A stretch of DNA of 64,000 bases from Citrobacter sp. FP75 (GTDB lineage: Bacteria > Pseudomonadota > Gammaproteobacteria > Enterobacterales > Enterobacteriaceae). Location: assembly GCF_018342065.1 (NCBI RefSeq), contig NZ_JAFDOE010000001.1:1116001-1180000 (forward strand). The letters are read 5' to 3'. Below are positions 1-7,176 of the stretch, one piece after another (within the stretch, counting starts at the first letter, position 1; each line of letters begins with the position of its first letter). Both the position numbers and the translations under genes were made by a program. Below the pieces are notes generated by a model that was not told the DNA's origin, made no database searches, and worked only from the letters and a program-made list of their open reading frames with translations.

Positions 1-180
1 TTCCACTCGCACCGTTACCACACGACCGTGTGCGATTTCTTTGGCCTGAATAGCGCCACCAATATCCATCTGTGACATCAGCCAACCGCCAAAAATATCG
101 CCGTTAGCGTTGGTATCGGCAGGCATGGCCAGAGTACGTAAAACCAGCTCACCCTGAGGGGTGTTATTCGTTGTTGTCAT
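1..180 (-). CDS. yciA: Acyl-CoA thioesterase YciA, N-terminal 60 residues (runs off the window)
   Basis: The gene is read on the minus strand from an ATG at 180 and continues past base 1, so only the first 60 residues are visible. They begin MTTTNNTPQGELVLRTLAMP and continue through an NANGDIFGGWLMSQMD stretch, which is the hotdog-fold start typical of YciA, a cytoplasmic thioesterase that hydrolyses acyl-CoA esters. The Asp of the DIFGG segment is the expected catalytic residue of the family. It lies downstream of yciB in the same direction, separated by about 155 bases that contain a strong terminator, so it probably has its own promoter. Identification rests on recalled similarity to E. 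coli YciA. Confidence 0.93.
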   Translation of the reverse strand, partial: MTTTNNTPQGELVLRTLAMPADTNANGDIFGGWLMSQMDIGGAIQAKEIAHGRVVTVRVE

Positions 181-302
181 TGTAGAACCGACTGTAGAGA
201 AAGATTACAGGCGGATGCTACTAGAATTTTTGGGCTGAGAACAGAGGGGATACGGCGCGCAACGCAGTGTTAGGGGGAGAGAAGAACGTAGTGGAATAAA
301 AA

Positions 303-328
303 TTCGCCAGATCCGCAGATCTGGCGAA
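303..328 (-). terminator. Rho-independent terminator of yciC-yciB
   Basis: A perfect 10-bp stem (TTCGCCAGAT against ATCTGGCGAA) with a 6-base loop lies just past the yciB stop. On the minus strand it is followed by a run of T (plus-strand A/T at 294-302). This fits an intrinsic terminator ending the yciC-yciB transcript before yciA. Confidence 0.85.
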
Positions 329-334
329 CGGTTA

Positions 335-874
335 TTACGATTTATCTTCCTGTGGCAGATGGCGGTATATATAAACCCCGCTCAGCAGCGTGAAGACCAA
401 CGTCAGGGCGGTTAAGCCGAACACTTTGAAGTTAACCCAGATATTTTGCGGCAGCCAAAACGCGATGTAGATATTCGCCAGGCCGCACAGGATGAAAAAG
501 ACGGCCCAGGCCAGGTTCAGTTTCGACCACACCGGTTGCGGCAGCGTCAGCTCTTTGCCTAACATGCGCTGGATCAGCGGCTTTTTCATCACCCACTGGC
601 TTATCAGTAAGGCCCCCGCAAAGAGTCCATAAATCACCGTTACCTTCCACTTAATGAATTCATCGTTGTGGAAGAAAATGGTCAGGCCGCCAAATACGGC
701 CACCAGAATAAAGGTGAATAACGCCATCTTCTCGACCTTGCGATAGCGAACCCAGCTGTAAATCAGCACCACGGCCGTCGCGACAATGAGCGCTGAGGTC
801 GCCGCATAGATGTCATAAAGCTTATAAAAAGCGAAAAAGACAACCAGCGGTAAAAAATCAAGAAACTGCTTCAT
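335..874 (-). CDS. yciB: Inner-membrane septation-type protein YciB (IspZ family)
   Basis: The product has 179 residues, the normal length for YciB/IspZ. It starts [20 protein letters not shown] and is almost wholly hydrophobic, with about five membrane-spanning segments. The C-terminus RHLPQEDKS is soluble. In E. coli YciB is an inner-membrane protein linked to envelope integrity and cell elongation or division; its biochemical activity is not settled. It follows yciC on the same strand with a short gap, and the two end at a shared strong terminator, so they are likely co-transcribed. Nothing in the sequence looks broken. Confidence 0.95.
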   Translation of the reverse strand: MKQFLDFLPLVVFFAFYKLYDIYAATSALIVATAVVLIYSWVRYRKVEKMALFTFILVAVFGGLTIFFHNDEFIKWKVTVIYGLFAGALLISQWVMKKPLIQRMLGKELTLPQPVWSKLNLAWAVFFILCGLANIYIAFWLPQNIWVNFKVFGLTALTLVFTLLSGVYIYRHLPQEDKS

Positions 875-930
875 TCTTCGATTCCGTAATCAAAAAAGCA
901 TCGACCGGGAGGCCGGGATGCATACAGGGT

Positions 931-1674
931 TTATTGGCGAATCAGCATATACAGGCGGAACAAATAGATTAGCAAAACGGCAGAAATCATATTGCTCAGC
1001 GTATTCGCCACTACCGCACCAACGTTCGGCGTTAATACTGCAAAAGTGGGTGCCAACAGCAACAGTGACGTTTTTGCCAGCAGCCAACCGATCACCGCGG
1101 GCGCAACCAGTCGCATATTAGACCACGCCAGACGCATACTGTTGCGCATCGCGACAAAGACACCCATTTTGTCCTGAACCATCATCACTGGCGCAAGCGA
1201 CAGCAGAATGGCCAACAGAATGCCGGGAACAACGACCAGCATAATACCGATTTGCACCAGCAGGGTAGTCAGAAAAATCAGAATAAACAGCTTAGGCAAT
1301 ACCGGCGCACTGGCGCCAATCGCCCGCAGCGCACTGACCCGATGGCCTGCTGAAATTAACTGAATCATCAGAATAATGCCGCCGGCGAGGATTGCATTGC
1401 CAATGAGTCCAGAAAACGTCGATGCCGCAGATGCGCGTAACAGGATTTGCTGTTGTTCCGGTGTCATGTTCTGTACCAGATCGAACAGTCCCACACTGTT
1501 GGTTATCTGATCCCCTTCACTGAGTTGCGCAATCTGCGCGTCGCTGGGGGAAAAAGCATGCCCTAACACCACTGTGATAAACGCGCACAACAGCGATACC
1601 AGTAAGATGGTAATGAATTGATTGCGGAAAAAGTTTCCCGTGTCACGGTAAACGGACTTCGCCGTGATTGACAT
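931..1674 (-). CDS. yciC: Inner-membrane protein YciC (UPF0259)
   Basis: The product has 247 residues and is an integral membrane protein with about six predicted spans; a polar segment around residues 45-70 follows the first span. The reading frame is open to 1704, but I place the start at the ATG at 1674 ([20 protein letters not shown]). That matches the E. coli YciC length and is preceded by a good ribosome site (AAGGAGA, about 5 bases upstream). Molecular function is unknown. It is divergent from ompW and is followed by yciB, a conserved order. The C-terminus [10 protein letters not shown] is as in E. coli. Confidence 0.93.
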   Translation of the reverse strand: MSITAKSVYRDTGNFFRNQFITILLVSLLCAFITVVLGHAFSPSDAQIAQLSEGDQITNSVGLFDLVQNMTPEQQQILLRASAASTFSGLIGNAILAGGIILMIQLISAGHRVSALRAIGASAPVLPKLFILIFLTTLLVQIGIMLVVVPGILLAILLSLAPVMMVQDKMGVFVAMRNSMRLAWSNMRLVAPAVIGWLLAKTSLLLLAPTFAVLTPNVGAVVANTLSNMISAVLLIYLFRLYMLIRQ

Positions 1675-2068
1675 GCACTCTCCTTGAGTTTTGCAGGTGT
1701 TCATTTGCGGGCAATTGTACCCTGGATAACTCTACAGTGGCAGCATCGCAAGGTGTATGGAAAAGCATATCTTTGTAAAGCGCCGGTAATTTTTGGCTAT
1801 GACTTCAGCGCTATGCAAGAACGCTGGTTGTTCCGTGTACACCATGGCGTCCATACGCCTGTTACCATCGGTGGGGAAATGCTTGCGAGGTGGAAATATA
1901 TCAAAATTGATCTGAATTAAGTTAACCAGGATTTTGAATACAAGTTCTAACTTAATCTGGATCAATAAATGTTAAATTACAGGCCTTAATGTGATCTGTG
2001 TTAGATCATTTATTACTCCATTGTAGGTATATTCATTCCGCTTTTATAACCATAACGATGGAGCGGAG
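1675..2068 (+). promoter_or_regulatory. Divergent yciC/ompW regulatory region with an FNR-type site
   Basis: These 394 bases hold no convincing gene. At 1952-1965 lies TTAATCTGGATCAA, one mismatch from the FNR consensus TTGAT-N4-ATCAA; E. coli ompW is known to be FNR-activated, so a role in anaerobic control is a fair inference. At 1990-2010 a second interrupted dyad repeats GATC twice 11 bases apart (TGTGATC...GATCATT). Its spacing does not fit a standard CRP site and I leave it unassigned. The ompW ribosome site GGAGCGGAG sits directly before the ATG at 2069. Confidence 0.6.
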
Positions 2069-2707
2069 ATGAAAAAATTAACAGTGGCAGCATTGGCTTT
2101 CACAACTCTACTTTCCGGGAACGCATTTGCGCATGAAGCTGGAGAGTTCTTTATTCGCGCAGGTTCTGCAACCGTAAGACCGACGGAAGGCGCGGGCGGT
2201 ACCCTGGGAAGTTTGGGTGGTTTTAACGTCAGCAATAACACACAACTGGGGCTGACATTCACCTATATGGCGACTGACAATATCGGTGTTGAATTACTGG
2301 CAGCAACGCCGTTTCGTCATAAAATCGGCACGTCAACCACCGGTGATATTGCGACCGTTCACCACTTACCACCAACGCTAATGGCGCAGTGGTACTTTGG
2401 TGACTCAAGTAGCAAACTGCGTCCTTACGTTGGCGTCGGCGTTAACTACACCACGTTCTTCGACGAAGGATTTAACGATAACGGCAAAGACACCGGACTA
2501 TCTGACCTGAGCCTGAAAGACTCCTGGGGTGCGGCGGGACAGGTGGGGATGGACTACCTGATCAACCGTGACTGGTTGATCAACATGTCGGTCTGGTACA
2601 TGGATATCGACACCACGGCAAGCTACAAACTGGCTGGCGCACAGCAGCATGACAGCGTACGCCTCGATCCGTGGGTGTTTATGTTCTCTGCGGGTTATCG
2701 TTTTTAA
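2069..2707 (+). CDS. ompW: Outer-membrane protein OmpW
   Basis: The 212-residue precursor has a clear signal peptide (MKKLTVAALAFTTLLSGNAF-A, cleavage after residue 21). The mature part is an eight-stranded beta-barrel of the OmpW family ending in the barrel-assembly signature GYRF with terminal Phe. In E. coli OmpW is a small hydrophobic-channel protein and colicin S4 receptor, regulated by oxygen and osmolarity. The length equals the E. coli protein and there is no frameshift. The unusual point is the 3' end: the last 34 bases (2674-2707) recur at 5131-5164, beyond the ars genes, with two synonymous differences. The current ompW tail may therefore have been exchanged when the ars module was inserted. 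Confidence 0.97.
   Translation: MKKLTVAALAFTTLLSGNAFAHEAGEFFIRAGSATVRPTEGAGGTLGSLGGFNVSNNTQLGLTFTYMATDNIGVELLAATPFRHKIGTSTTGDIATVHHLPPTLMAQWYFGDSSSKLRPYVGVGVNYTTFFDEGFNDNGKDTGLSDLSLKDSWGAAGQVGMDYLINRDWLINMSVWYMDIDTTASYKLAGAQQHDSVRLDPWVFMFSAGYRF
2674..2707 (+). repeat. Left 34-bp direct repeat (ompW tail) flanking the ars module
   Basis: This is the last 34 bases of ompW, from the final G of the TGG codon to the TAA. It matches 5131-5164 at 32 of 34 positions. Both differences are third-codon changes: CGT versus CGC, and TTT versus TTC. Both copies therefore encode the same VFMFSAGYRF-stop. Identity stops at the TAA on one side and one base before GTG on the other. Confidence 0.95.
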
Positions 2708-2804
2708 GTTCTTCTGCAAAACCCTTGTAAAACTCTTCTGCAAAACTGGTCATCAAATGACCAGTTTTTAGTTCGTCCAATTCAACGTCAACAGGCTGCA
2801 CCAT
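2679..2804 (-). CDS. Possible small protein, 41 residues, antisense to the ompW tail
   Basis: An ATG at 2804 on the minus strand has a very strong ribosome site (AAGGAGG, 2 bases before the ATG) and opens a 41-codon frame starting MVQPVDVELDELKTGHLMTS. The middle of the frame passes through the perfect hairpin at 2742-2768, and the last seven codons read antisense through the ompW direct repeat. The segment AEEFYKGFAEELKN shows an internal EE(F/L)YKGFAEE-like repeat. I do not recognise the family. It may be a real small gene carried in with the ars module, a remnant of a longer gene, or chance. The closeness of the ribosome site to the ATG is a mild argument against efficient translation. Confidence 0.3.
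   Translation of the reverse strand: MVQPVDVELDELKTGHLMTSFAEEFYKGFAEELKNDNPQRT
2742..2768 (+). terminator. Terminator after ompW (perfect 12-bp stem)
   Basis: AAAACTGGTCAT (2742-2753) and ATGACCAGTTTT (2757-2768) form a perfect 12-bp stem with a 3-base loop, followed by T and TAG. The A/T ends give T-runs on both strands, so it could work in both directions. It resembles the weaker hairpin at 5186-5212 that follows the second ompW tail (both share CTGGTC...CCAG). Confidence 0.8.
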
Positions 2805-2923
2805 TGCCTCCTTCAGGGCCGATCCGGCGCAATTACTGATAGAAGAATAAAAACGCCGCAAAGCGACTGTGTTCACTAATTGATGAGTAACTCATCCGTA
2901 AAAGTAGAATTAAAGCCACATGA

Positions 2924-2951
2924 CTACACATTTGAAAAATCGAATATGTAG
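2924..2951 (+). promoter_or_regulatory. ArsR operator dyad and ars promoter
   Basis: CTACACATTTGA (2924-2935) and TCGAATATGTAG (2940-2951) form a 12-bp inverted repeat with two mismatches around AAAA. A TTGACG -35-like hexamer follows directly at 2952-2957, and arsR starts at 3005. The placement of a dyad against the -35 element matches the known ArsR operators of E. coli and plasmid R773. I infer that ArsR represses here and is released by arsenite. Confidence 0.7.
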
Positions 2952-3004
2952 TTGACGATGCCCAACTATTGCCTGAAACTACAGGGAGAATTCAGGGGAT
3001 TAAA

Positions 3005-3358
3005 ATGGTTGAACTAACTTCTCTACAACTTTTCAAAAACCTTTCCGACGAAACCCGCTTGGGCATCGTGTTGCTGCTCAGAGAGGTGGGAGAGCTGTGT
3101 GTGTGCGATCTCTGCACGGCACTGGACCAATCACAGCCTAAGATCTCCCGTCATCTGGCAATGCTTCGGGAAAGTGGCTTATTGCTGGATCGCAAGCAGG
3201 GCAAGTGGGTTCACTACCGTTTATCCCCGCATATTCCTTCCTGGGCCGCTCAGGTGATCGAGCAAGCCTGGTTAAGCCAGCAGGACGACGTACAGACCAC
3301 CGCCCGTAAGCTGGCATCGGCAAACTGCTCTGGTAGCGGTAAGTCTATTTGTATCTAA
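3005..3358 (+). CDS. arsR: Arsenic-responsive repressor ArsR
   Basis: The product is 117 residues when started at the ATG at 3005 (MVELTSLQLFKNLSDETRLG). This is the length of ArsR from E. coli and R773, and AGGGGA lies upstream. An upstream TTG at 2969 is open but falls in the promoter. The winged helix includes DQSQPKISRHLAMLRESG, and the arsenite-sensing cysteines are present as C32-V-C34-D-L-C37 in ELCVCDLC. The sequence recalls the R773 plasmid version (LTxLQLFKNLSDETRLG, SWAAQVIEQAWLSQQDDVQ) more than the chromosomal E. coli one, which hints at transfer from a plasmid. It is the first gene of arsRBC; arsD, arsA and arsH are absent. Confidence 0.95.
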   Translation: MVELTSLQLFKNLSDETRLGIVLLLREVGELCVCDLCTALDQSQPKISRHLAMLRESGLLLDRKQGKWVHYRLSPHIPSWAAQVIEQAWLSQQDDVQTTARKLASANCSGSGKSICI

Positions 3359-3372
3359 AAAATTTGCCTGAA

Positions 3373-3394
3373 CATATATGCTTTTTCGAATATG
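3373..3394 (+). promoter_or_regulatory. Second ArsR-like half-site pair between arsR and arsB
   Basis: CATATATG (3373-3380) and TCGAATATG (3386-3394) form a partial dyad in the 51-base arsR-arsB gap. The right half is identical to the right half of the main operator (TCGAATATG at 2940-2948), and a T/A-rich spacer separates the halves in both. It may let ArsR act inside the operon, or be chance in an A/T-rich spacer. Confidence 0.35.
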
Positions 3395-3409
3395 AAGTGA
3401 GGGAAGGTT

Positions 3410-4699
3410 ATGCTACTGGCAGGCGCTATTTTTGTCCTGACAATTGTTTTGGTTATCTGGCAACCGAAGGGATTAGGGATCGGCTGGAGCGCGACGCTTG
3501 GCGCGGTACTGGCTTTGATTTCTGGCGTTGTACATATAGGTGATATCCCGGTAGTGTGGCATATCGTCTGGAACGCGACGGCAACGTTTATTACCGTGAT
3601 TATCATCAGCCTGCTGCTCGACGAATCTGGATTTTTCGAATGGGCGGCGCTGCATGTTTCACGCTGGGGAAACGGTCGCGGTCGTTTGCTCTTTACGTAT
3701 ATTGTTCTGCTCGGCGCAGCGGTATCGGCACTGTTTGCCAACGATGGCGCGGCGTTAATTCTGACGCCAATCGTTATTGCCATGCTGCTGGCATTAGGGT
3801 TCAGCAAAGGGACAACACTGGCATTCATCATGGCTGCAGGGTTCATTGCCGATACTGCCAGCCTGCCGCTTATCGTGTCGAACCTGGTGAATATCGTATC
3901 GGCGGACTTCTTTGGTCTGGGATTCGCCGAATATGCTTCGGTGATGGTCCCGGTTGATATCGCAGCCATTGTTGCCACGCTGGCTATGTTGCATCTGTTT
4001 TTTCGCAAAGATATCCCGCCGACTTACGATCTGACCCTCCTTAAAACACCGGCAAAAGCAATTAAAGATCCGGCTACGTTTCGCACTGGCTGGATTGTTT
4101 TGACTCTTCTGCTGGTGGGTTTTTTCATCCTTGAGCCGCTCGGTATTCCCGTTAGCGCAATTGCAGCAGTTGGCGCTGTAATCCTGTTTGCAGTGGCGAA
4201 ACGAGGCCATGCTATTAACACCGGTAGCGTGTTGCATGGTGCCCCCTGGCAGATCGTCATCTTCTCACTGGGGATGTATCTGGTGGTTTATGGCTTGCGC
4301 AACGCAGGGCTAACGGAATACCTTTCAGGTGTACTGAATGTGCTGGCGGATAACGGCCTATGGGCCGCAACGTTAGGGACGGGGTTTCTGACGGCTTTCC
4401 TGTCTTCTATCATGAACAACATGCCTACCGTGCTGGTTGGCGCACTGTCTATCGATGGCAGCACCGCAACCGGCGTTATTAAAGAGGCGATGATCTACGC
4501 CAATGTGATTGGCTGCGATCTGGGGCCGAAAATCACACCTATTGGTAGCCTTGCAACGCTGATCTGGCTGCATGTACTTTCACAGAAGAATATGACGATT
4601 ACCTGGGGCTATTACTTCCGCACCGGGATTATCATGACCCTTCCTGTGTTGTTTGTAACGCTGGCCGCGCTGGCGCTACGTCTCTCTTTCACTTTGTAA
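3410..4699 (+). CDS. arsB: Arsenite efflux permease ArsB
   Basis: The product has 429 residues, equal to E. coli ArsB, and begins [20 protein letters not shown]. About twelve membrane spans are evident. Conserved features include [13 protein letters not shown] around residues 105-117 and the [14 protein letters not shown] segment near residue 330. ArsB extrudes As(III) and Sb(III) across the inner membrane using the proton gradient; without an ArsA ATPase in this operon it should act as a secondary carrier. A GGAAGG ribosome site precedes the ATG. It lies 51 bases after arsR and 12 before arsC. Confidence 0.97.
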   Translation: MLLAGAIFVLTIVLVIWQPKGLGIGWSATLGAVLALISGVVHIGDIPVVWHIVWNATATFITVIIISLLLDESGFFEWAALHVSRWGNGRGRLLFTYIVLLGAAVSALFANDGAALILTPIVIAMLLALGFSKGTTLAFIMAAGFIADTASLPLIVSNLVNIVSADFFGLGFAEYASVMVPVDIAAIVATLAMLHLFFRKDIPPTYDLTLLKTPAKAIKDPATFRTGWIVLTLLLVGFFILEPLGIPVSAIAAVGAVILFAVAKRGHAINTGSVLHGAPWQIVIFSLGMYLVVYGLRNAGLTEYLSGVLNVLADNGLWAATLGTGFLTAFLSSIMNNMPTVLVGALSIDGSTATGVIKEAMIYANVIGCDLGPKITPIGSLATLIWLHVLSQKNMTITWGYYFRTGIIMTLPVLFVTLAALALRLSFTL

Positions 4700-4711
4700 T
4701 GAGATACTGAA

Positions 4712-5131
4712 ATGAGCAACATCACGATTTATCACAACCCCGCCTGCGGTACGTCGCGTAATACGCTGGGGATGATCCGCAACAGTGGTACCGAGCCGAC
4801 CGTTATTCTTTACCTCGAGAACCCACCGTCACGCGATGAGCTGGTCAAACTCATTGCAGCCATGGGCATTTCAGCCCGGGCTTTGCTGCGTAAAAACGTT
4901 GAGCCTTATGAGGAACTGGGACTCGCGGAAGATCAATTTACTGACGATCGGTTAATCGGCTTTATGCTGCAGCATCCGATCCTGATTAACCGTCCGATTG
5001 TGGTTACTCCGCTGGGAACAAGACTGTGTCGTCCTTCAGAGGTGGTTCTGGATATCCTTCCGGATGCACAAAAAGGCGCTTTCGCGAAGGAAGATGGCGA
5101 GAAAGTTGTTATTAATGCACCGCTTCCTTAG
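4712..5131 (+). CDS. arsC: Glutaredoxin-dependent arsenate reductase ArsC, with an altered C-terminus
   Basis: The product is 139 residues. It reduces arsenate to arsenite for ArsB using glutaredoxin and glutathione. Catalytic Cys12 lies in NPACGTSRNT, and the oxyanion-binding arginines R60, R94 and R107 are all present at the standard positions. The body matches the R773/E. coli enzyme up to EDGEKVV, but the last six residues are INAPLP, where I recall DEAGKRLK (141 residues in total). The TAG stop ends at 5131, the first base of the right-hand ompW repeat. The C-terminus therefore seems to have been reshaped at the insertion junction. All catalytic residues lie upstream, so activity is probably kept. 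Confidence 0.95.
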   Translation: MSNITIYHNPACGTSRNTLGMIRNSGTEPTVILYLENPPSRDELVKLIAAMGISARALLRKNVEPYEELGLAEDQFTDDRLIGFMLQHPILINRPIVVTPLGTRLCRPSEVVLDILPDAQKGAFAKEDGEKVVINAPLP

Positions 5132-5164
5132 GTGTTTATGTTCTCTGCGGGTTATCGCTTCTAA
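5131..5164 (+). repeat. Right 34-bp direct repeat: orphan copy of the ompW tail
   Basis: This copy directly follows the arsC stop and carries the last codons of an ompW gene (VFMFSAGYRF, then TAA) with no ompW body. It differs from the left copy (2674-2707) at two synonymous third positions. The repeat-to-repeat offset is 2,457 bp, which defines the inserted unit. Confidence 0.95.
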
Positions 5165-5185
5165 CTCTGTGATTCACATAGTGAA

Positions 5186-5212
5186 AGCTGGTCGCATTGT
5201 GGCCAGCGTTTT
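5186..5212 (+). terminator. Terminator after the orphan ompW tail and arsC
   Basis: GCTGGTC (5187-5193) and GGCCAGC (5201-5207) form a 7-bp stem with one G-U pair, followed by GTTTTG. It stands 22 bases after the orphan ompW stop, about where an ompW terminator belongs, and now serves arsRBC. The T-run is short. Confidence 0.6.
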
Positions 5213-5294
5213 GTGTCCTGTTTTTCCTTTCCCACCTTTTCACTCTTCGATGAAATGCTACTCTTTAGGAAAACCCGCTTTGAGGGCATTAGCG

Positions 5295-5570
5295 ATGGAA
5301 TTGACCCGCCAACTGCTGCAACAAAAAATTTCACTTCTGGAATCTTCAACCAACGATGACATGGCAGATTTCACCCTGTATGCTGCGCGCGCGCTGCTGG
5401 CGTACATGAGTCGGGTGGAAAGCCTGGAAAAAGCCCTTGCTGTACCGATCACATTACCTTTTTGTAGCACCAGCCCGGTTTGTGAAATTGAAGCCGGTTA
5501 TGCCGCAGGAGTCAATGACTGCCGCGAGGCAATTCGCCGGGCGGGTTATCCGATTGATGGTGATGATTAG
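5295..5570 (+). CDS. Hypothetical protein, 91 residues
   Basis: The frame is open far upstream, but the ATG at 5295 (MELTRQLLQQKISLLESSTN) has GAGGG about 8 bases before it; an alternative ATG at 5250 has no ribosome site. The product is small, soluble and acidic at the end (PIDGDD). It has a helical N-terminal half with leucine and alanine heptad-like spacing (residues 3-50), two cysteines in a FCSTSPVCE loop (57 and 63), and a C-terminal segment GYAAGVNDCREAIRRAGY. That last segment faintly recalls the GWNxCRxA motif of small phage-associated proteins. I do not recognise the family. It lies between the ars module and a diguanylate cyclase gene, 101 bases upstream of the latter. Confidence 0.65.
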   Translation: MELTRQLLQQKISLLESSTNDDMADFTLYAARALLAYMSRVESLEKALAVPITLPFCSTSPVCEIEAGYAAGVNDCREAIRRAGYPIDGDD

Positions 5571-5671
5571 TTTGCATTTTTGTTAAAAGATATATGATTT
5601 TTATGTGTAAATCTGTAACTTAGCGCTCAGGTAAATGATTTGGCAATGTTGTTAACTCTCAGGGTGGACTC

Positions 5672-7135
5672 GTGAAGATTGTGCAGGATAAGCTCAGAAA
5701 CCGGCAGGCATTGCTGGTCTCGGGCCTCATTACACTGATATTTACTTCACTGTTCCTGTTTATCATTTACGAACAACGCATGGCCACATCGAGTGAAGGG
5801 ATTAATCGTCTGCAAACTCGTATGATGGAGATCTTCAACGACAATGAACTCATCGCTGATGCGATAGGTGAACGATACCATCACATCAAAATTGGTGGGC
5901 AATGTGGCGATATGTCACTCTTTACTCCGCGGAATAGTGATGAATGGGGAATCAATGCCGATCGCAAGCGGGTACATTCGGCATCGGGAACGATCATTGC
6001 CAAAGCACCCAGTATAGAAGCCTTGTGTATGTTCACCGCAGCAGAATTTATTCGTAGCATGGTTAATGCGCTCAATCCGGGCAGCTTTGATGCACATCGC
6101 TACATCATCGCCAAAGACGCAGATTATTTTTACTGGTTTACACCAGTCGATTCGCGCAACTTTAATTTTTATGATTCCGACATGGCGAAGGGTATTTCCA
6201 ACTTTTTCTATCCACCAGTTGATTTTTATACCCGATTACTGCAAAAAAACGTCAAAAACAAAGCCCTCAGCTCAACAAACTTTTATACCGATAAAATTAC
6301 CGGAGAAAAAGCGTTTAGCGTGGTGAGCTATATTTACGATCTTTCAGGTAAAGAAGTCTCTGACCATATAGTGGCATATCTGGTGTATGACCATGCGAGA
6401 CCTGAACTTCAGGAGTCGCTGGCAAACGCGTTTGAACATCAACTCCCACCGGGACTCAACGTGGAGTTGGTGAATCTGCTTAACCAGGAGAGCCTCTGTT
6501 TAGCCGGTAAATGTGAAGCCCTGAACAACCCTCATGTCAGGTTATTGTCAGAAAAATATGCGCTGCACTATTCGCTATCATTAGGTCGTTTTATGGTGCG
6601 CGATGCACAGGCGGGGATTGTGATTCTTCTGGCGCCGTTCTTCTTTATTATTATTAGTTTTTCGCTGAAGTCGTGGCTGAATGAAAGTGACCTCAAGGTG
6701 TATATCGATTCTCTGACCGGTTGCTTTAACCGCAGGATCCTCGACATTATTAAACGCCGGGATTTATCCCACTGTTCGGTCGTGCTACTGGATTGTAATA
6801 AGTTCAAGGCCGTCAACGACACCTGGGGCCACGCGGCGGGCGATCGTGCGCTGCAAATCATTGCCAACAGAATGCTGTCGAATACCCGAACCAGCCACGA
6901 TCTGGTGATTCGTACCGGTGGGGATGAGTTTATGATCCTGCTGTTTCGCTCTCAGGCCAGTGACGCTATCGCCATCGCCGAGCGCATTAGCGGGCAGGTT
7001 AACAACCATGTATTTGTGGTGGATGGTCACACCGTACCGCTGTCTGTGTCGTGGGGGATTGCGGAGGTAAACGGCCAACTGGATATGGCTATTCAGAATG
7101 CGGATAACGCCATGTACCAGATGAAGCAGGCATAA
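5672..7135 (+). CDS. Membrane-bound diguanylate cyclase with a periplasmic sensor domain
   Basis: The 487-residue product starts at a GTG (5672), with GGGTGG upstream. It has a membrane span near residues 13-33, a periplasmic region of about 280 residues containing several cysteines (GGQCGD, LCMF, SLCLAGKCE), a second span at about 314-333, and a cytoplasmic GGDEF domain. The domain begins DSLTGCFNRR at 346; Asp374 is the metal ligand and the intact GGDEF motif is at 416-420. It should make c-di-GMP from two GTP. The inhibitory RxxD site appears lost: position 407 is Thr, with Arg at 406. The periplasmic part resembles the GAPES-type sensors of enterobacterial cyclases such as YeaI/CdgI, but I cannot name an orthologue. 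The gene is convergent with trpA. Confidence 0.9.
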   Translation: MKIVQDKLRNRQALLVSGLITLIFTSLFLFIIYEQRMATSSEGINRLQTRMMEIFNDNELIADAIGERYHHIKIGGQCGDMSLFTPRNSDEWGINADRKRVHSASGTIIAKAPSIEALCMFTAAEFIRSMVNALNPGSFDAHRYIIAKDADYFYWFTPVDSRNFNFYDSDMAKGISNFFYPPVDFYTRLLQKNVKNKALSSTNFYTDKITGEKAFSVVSYIYDLSGKEVSDHIVAYLVYDHARPELQESLANAFEHQLPPGLNVELVNLLNQESLCLAGKCEALNNPHVRLLSEKYALHYSLSLGRFMVRDAQAGIVILLAPFFFIIISFSLKSWLNESDLKVYIDSLTGCFNRRILDIIKRRDLSHCSVVLLDCNKFKAVNDTWGHAAGDRALQIIANRMLSNTRTSHDLVIRTGGDEFMILLFRSQASDAIAIAERISGQVNNHVFVVDGHTVPLSVSWGIAEVNGQLDMAIQNADNAMYQMKQA

Positions 7136-7140
7136 GAAGG

Positions 7141-7168
7141 GTAAAACCGCCAGAGGGCTCTGGCGGTT
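7141..7168 (-). terminator. Terminator of the trp operon
   Basis: AACCGCCAGAG (7145-7155) and CTCTGGCGGTT (7158-7168) form a perfect 11-bp stem with a 2-base loop. On the minus strand it is followed by TTTTACCC. It lies between the converging trpA and cyclase genes and ends the trp transcript; it may also stop plus-strand readthrough. Confidence 0.85.
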
Positions 7169-7176
7169 GCTGCATT

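Noticed and set aside
2711-2746. Tandem CTTCTGCAAAAC (2711-2722 and 2735-2746) as a mobile-element end or integron-type site.
   Set aside because: Only two 12-bp copies 24 bases apart, with no matching pair at the right junction; likely a local duplication.
3355-4008. 217-codon frame antisense to arsB.
   Set aside because: Same reason: it mirrors the arsB codon pattern, with no start signal and a low-complexity Ala/Ser/Thr/Pro composition.
4998-5570. 190-codon version of the hypothetical gene starting inside arsC.
   Set aside because: The first 80 residues overlap arsC and the orphan ompW tail in the wrong frame and have no ribosome site; the internal start at 5295 is better supported.
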